Positions 15,456-17,838 of a stretch of 17,838 bases of DNA are shown here, one piece after another (within the stretch, counting starts at the first letter, position 1; the number at the start of each line of letters is the position of its first letter). The notes beneath the pieces were generated by a model. It was not told where the DNA came from and made no database searches. It saw nothing but the letters and a program-made list of their open reading frames with translations. A program made the position numbers and the translations under genes. The stretch is from JAJFUB01 sp964622325 (GTDB lineage Bacteria > Armatimonadota > Zipacnadia > Zipacnadales > UBA11051), in NCBI GenBank assembly GCA_964622325.1, contig CAZUOJ010000075.1, forward strand, positions 1 to 17,838, read 5' to 3'.

Positions 15456-16094
15456 CTATGTGTTCACATCGCCAGAAGCCTGCTTTGCCCACAAAACACG
15501 ATAGCCCCCCGAGATGGCTTTTGTTGCGGCTTGCCCGAATCGTTCCTGTAAATAGCGGAAATAGCGTTTGGCGCCTTTATTCGTGGGAATGACAAGCCAC
15601 AATTCGCCTCCAGGACGCAGATGTTTCGCCGCATATTCCACAATGGCTAATACGGCTTCTTTCCCTGCCCGCAGAGGCGGATTGGACACGATCACATCAA
15701 AATCGCGCCCCCCAAGCGCTTGCGGAGCCTCGCCGACAATGACTTGCACATTGGGCAAGCCCAGCCGATGCGCATTCTGCTGCGCTAAAGCCGCGGCGCG
15801 CTCATTAATTTCCACAAGCACAACTGTGCCTGCCGGGCACATCTGCGCCGCCAGTAAGCCCAACACGCCATAGCCAGCGCCCCAATCTAATATCTCGGCC
15901 CGGGGCGGCAATTCCATTGTTTCCGCTAAAAGCTTCGTGCCTCGATCCAGCCCACGCGCCGAAAAAACGCCGCGATCCACAAGGAGGCGGAGCTGCCGCC
16001 CCCGGACAGAGATGGGCATTTCTCGCGGCTGAGAAGCCGCCACGGGCTGACGCGCATAATAATGCTGGGACGACGAAGACGGCCGCAATTTCAT
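15456..16094 (-). CDS. Class I SAM-dependent methyltransferase, RsmC-like
   Basis: A 212-aa single-domain methyltransferase. After a short basic, Ser-rich tail comes the family start HYYARQP (11-17), then VRGRQLRLLVDRGVFSARGLDRGT (30-53), characteristic of small proteins related to the catalytic half of RsmC. SAM motif I is ILDWGAGYG (68-76), an acidic residue E95 follows the second strand, and the catalytic motif is NPPL at 138-141. NPP-type motifs are used for exocyclic or ring nitrogens of guanine and adenine and for glutamine, so 16S rRNA or another translation RNA is the best guess; E. coli RsmC makes m2G1207. It is about half the length of RsmC, as expected for the single-domain form. 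The start has only a weak AAGAAAAG site. It lies 36 bases after the membrane-protein gene and 18 before galK. Confidence 0.82.
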   Translation of the reverse strand: MKLRPSSSSQHYYARQPVAASQPREMPISVRGRQLRLLVDRGVFSARGLDRGTKLLAETMELPPRAEILDWGAGYGVLGLLAAQMCPAGTVVLVEINERAAALAQQNAHRLGLPNVQVIVGEAPQALGGRDFDVIVSNPPLRAGKEAVLAIVEYAAKHLRPGGELWLVIPTNKGAKRYFRYLQERFGQAATKAISGGYRVLWAKQASGDVNT

Positions 16095-16130
16095 ACTTTT
16101 CTTATTCTCTGGCGCCGGCGCAAGCTCCTG

Positions 16131-16844
16131 CTAACGCCGAACATAAGGCCGTCCTGTGAGAATGGCGAGCCCCGGCTGCAATTCAAGGCTTTCCACATAT
16201 ATCCCTGTTTGGGAAGGCCTCAGCCATTCGCCCCGCTTGGCCATTTCCTGCTGCAACAGCTCCCGAATGGCGGCTGGCGCGGCCATCTTGCCCACATAGG
16301 CCTCGGCGATTTCAAAGCGAACACTGCCTTCGGCGATTTGAGGCTGCACGGCTAATGTAAGCGTCCAATCTCGCCCTTTATAATGCACACGGGCGACAGC
16401 GTAAGCGCGCTTGTGCTCAAAGAAAATTCGCGCCTCTTTGAGCTCGGCCGAAGCCGCCGCTTGAGCCGCCAGCTGCGCATTCAAATCAGCTTCTGTGATA
16501 TACAGCTTTTGCGGACGCATATCGCCGCGCCGCGCAGCCTGCTGAAATTGCTGCCATTGTTCCTTTAAAGGAGGAGCCGCAGCGGGAGGAACGGCCGCAG
16601 AGCTTGGCATTGGGGAGCCGGGCGTTGCTGGGGGAGAAGAAGGCGGAGGCGATGTTGGCCGGGCCATTTCTTGCCAGCGCTTCTGTACAGAACGGGGCAA
16701 AGCGGGCCCGCTTGTCAGGCGCAAATACAGGACTCCGCCGGCCGCTAAAATAAGCCCCACAACGCCTGACAGCACAGCCCATAACAGGCGCCTGCGTCTT
16801 TTGTGTTGCTCTTGCGGATCTAATCGCTGAAATTTTCGCGCCAT
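16131..16844 (-). CDS. Uncharacterised membrane-anchored protein with proline-rich linker
   Basis: A 237-aa protein that I do not recognise with confidence. A basic N-terminus with KRRRR at 15-19 is followed by one hydrophobic segment at about 21-42, so the N-terminus should be cytoplasmic and the rest outside. Residues about 62-92 form a Pro/Ser/Ala-rich linker (TSPPPSSPPATPGSP). The remaining 140 residues form a compact domain with an ITEADLNAQLA motif (115-125), alternating beta-rich stretches and a C-terminal GIYVESLELQPG segment. The ITEADLN start and the amphipathic pattern recall extracytoplasmic lipid-binding-like proteins such as the YpmS/DUF2140 and LmeA/DUF2993 groups, but this is only a resemblance. 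It lies between pth and the methyltransferase gene on the same strand, with gaps of 72 and 36 bases. Confidence 0.7.
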   Translation of the reverse strand: MARKFQRLDPQEQHKRRRRLLWAVLSGVVGLILAAGGVLYLRLTSGPALPRSVQKRWQEMARPTSPPPSSPPATPGSPMPSSAAVPPAAAPPLKEQWQQFQQAARRGDMRPQKLYITEADLNAQLAAQAAASAELKEARIFFEHKRAYAVARVHYKGRDWTLTLAVQPQIAEGSVRFEIAEAYVGKMAAPAAIRELLQQEMAKRGEWLRPSQTGIYVESLELQPGLAILTGRPYVRR

Positions 16845-16916
16845 CAGGGCCCTAATTTAAGTCTTTTCGTATCTGGCCGCGCTCTACTGCCAAAAGCCCT
16901 TTACAGCCATCCCCGC

Positions 16917-17477
16917 TCAACTGTTATAGCGATTCATCGCGGCTTCCAGCCCCTCGCGCAAAACGGCTTCTACAGCCTCCGCTGCCTGGGCAATCATTGC
17001 TTGTGCCCGGGGCAATTCTTCCTCAGAAAAAGGCGAAAGCACATATTGAAGCGCTGTTTGGCCCTCCGGAAGCGGGCCAATGCCTAAACGCAAACGGGGA
17101 ATTTGTTCTGTTTCCAGATATTGGATCACAGAAAGCATGCCTTTATGGCCGCCCGCACTGCCGCTACGCCGCAGCCGCAGCACGCCCAGCTCCAGCGCAA
17201 TATCATCATAAATGATGAGCATATCGGCCGGCTGGAGCTGATAAAAGAGCTGGAGCCGCAGCACAGCATCGCCGCTGTCATTCATAAAAGTCTGTGGCTT
17301 GACAAGCAGACAATCCTGGCCCGCAATCTTTCCGCGTCCATAAAGCGCACGATGTCGCTTTCGGCCGAGATTAATCTGATGCCGCGCCGCCAGCTGATCG
17401 ATGACTAAAAATCCCACATTATGTCGTGTGGCGGCATACTCCTCGCCAGGATTGCCGAGGCCTACAATGCAATACAT
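16917..17477 (-). CDS. pth: Peptidyl-tRNA hydrolase
   Basis: A 186-aa cytoplasmic esterase that frees tRNA from peptidyl-tRNA dropped by ribosomes. The N-terminus IVGLGNPGEEYAATRHNVGF carries N9 and the catalytic H19. KPQTFMN gives N66, YDD gives the catalytic Asp D91, and GSAGGHKGM and RLRLGIG complete the family pattern. At the place of E. coli N114 this protein has K112, a substitution I believe is common in other bacteria. Length is normal. The ribosome site is poor: a GGGG directly before the ATG and no clear AGGAGG. It follows the bL25/CTC gene by 77 bases on the same strand, the classical ctc-pth order seen in Gram-positive bacteria, which supports both calls. Confidence 0.96.
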   Translation of the reverse strand: MYCIVGLGNPGEEYAATRHNVGFLVIDQLAARHQINLGRKRHRALYGRGKIAGQDCLLVKPQTFMNDSGDAVLRLQLFYQLQPADMLIIYDDIALELGVLRLRRSGSAGGHKGMLSVIQYLETEQIPRLRLGIGPLPEGQTALQYVLSPFSEEELPRAQAMIAQAAEAVEAVLREGLEAAMNRYNS

Positions 17478-17554
17478 TCCCCGCTACTGTGTCCCTCACA
17501 TGATTGCCTATAGAATATCGCGCAGCGTCCAATCCTGAAAGCAGATAATTCCCC

Positions 17555-17838
17555 CTAATCGGCTGTTTCTTTGTCTTCCTCCGCCGCCTTCTCCTCTTTC
17601 GCTTTTCTTTCCTTTTCGCCGATAACTTCTACTTCCGCTTCCTCTTCTACTTGCACTTCCAGCTCTTCGGCCGAAACGGGCGGCGTGATAGTGACGATTA
17701 CATCTTCTGGATGCGCCAGAAGTGTTATCCCTTCCGGCGGAACGATATCGCTCACATGAATGGAATCGCCAATCTCCAGCGCGCTGATATCCACTTCAAT
17801 ATGCTCGGGGATCTGTGTCGGCAAGCAGGAGATGGCGA
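17555..17838 (-). CDS. rplY: 50S ribosomal protein bL25 (CTC form), 5' part cut off by the window edge
   Basis: The C-terminal 94 or so residues of the long CTC form of bL25, which binds 5S rRNA. The visible segment CLPTQIPEHIEVDISALEIG followed by DSIHVSDI is the hallmark of the second, beta-rich TL5/CTC domain. It is followed by an acidic, Glu/Lys-rich tail of about 35 residues ending in KETAD. The frame stays open to the right edge (upstream codons read A-I-S-C), so the N-terminal RNA-binding domain lies outside. A TTG at 17824 is in frame but falls in the middle of a conserved motif and is not the start. Its position just before pth is the usual one. Confidence 0.88.
   Translation of the reverse strand, partial: AISCLPTQIPEHIEVDISALEIGDSIHVSDIVPPEGITLLAHPEDVIVTITPPVSAEELEVQVEEEAEVEVIGEKERKAKEEKAAEEDKETAD

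Noticed and set aside
17571..17759. Plus-strand open frame rich in Ser opposite the bL25 tail
   Set aside because: The Ser runs are simply the complement of the Glu/Lys-rich acidic tail codons.

Overview
The window reads as a gene-dense piece of chromosome from an anaerobic or facultatively anaerobic bacterium. The base composition is mixed, clearly below 60% G+C by eye, and intergenic DNA is AT-rich. Start sites follow AAGGAG-type Shine-Dalgarno sequences. Anaerobic life is inferred from a complete glycyl-radical enzyme. The R3H/SpoIIIAA-type ATPase and the paired rplY(ctc)-pth genes are common in Gram-positive and related lineages, but I cannot fix a phylum. I see no insertion sequence, phage gene, CRISPR array, rRNA or tRNA.

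Left part, plus strand (28-5946). A polytopic GT-C/family-39-like glycosyltransferase is followed by three metabolic genes: a D-2-hydroxyacid dehydrogenase, a PLP-dependent D-threonine-aldolase/D-serine-dehydratase-like protein, and a glutamate dehydrogenase. The last has a 319-base leader. It carries a terminator-like hairpin so close to the start codon that gdh mRNA probably has to read through it.

Middle part, plus strand (6048-11916). A recognisable -10 box precedes an R3H-domain SpoIIIAA-like ATPase. Thymidylate kinase (tmk), a glycyl-radical enzyme of the pyruvate-formate-lyase superfamily, and the DNA polymerase III delta-prime subunit (holB) follow. Tmk and holB are a familiar replication pair, and here the glycyl-radical enzyme sits between them without an activating enzyme in view.

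Right part, minus strand (17838 down to 12086). Read in its own direction this is a compact, probably co-transcribed block. It holds the 3' end of ribosomal protein bL25/CTC, peptidyl-tRNA hydrolase, an uncharacterised membrane-anchored protein, an RsmC-like methyltransferase, galactokinase, a QueG-related 4Fe-4S protein and an M24-fold protein. It converges on holB across a 169-base gap.

I did not find an unmistakable new system. The best leads are enzymes with altered active sites. The M24 protein has lost three of five metal ligands. The QueG relative lacks the DTAPV motif. The glycyl-radical enzyme has an unusual cysteine-loop motif. The aldolase-like protein has Arg where the metal-binding His is expected. 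The gdh leader hairpin is the main regulatory lead.
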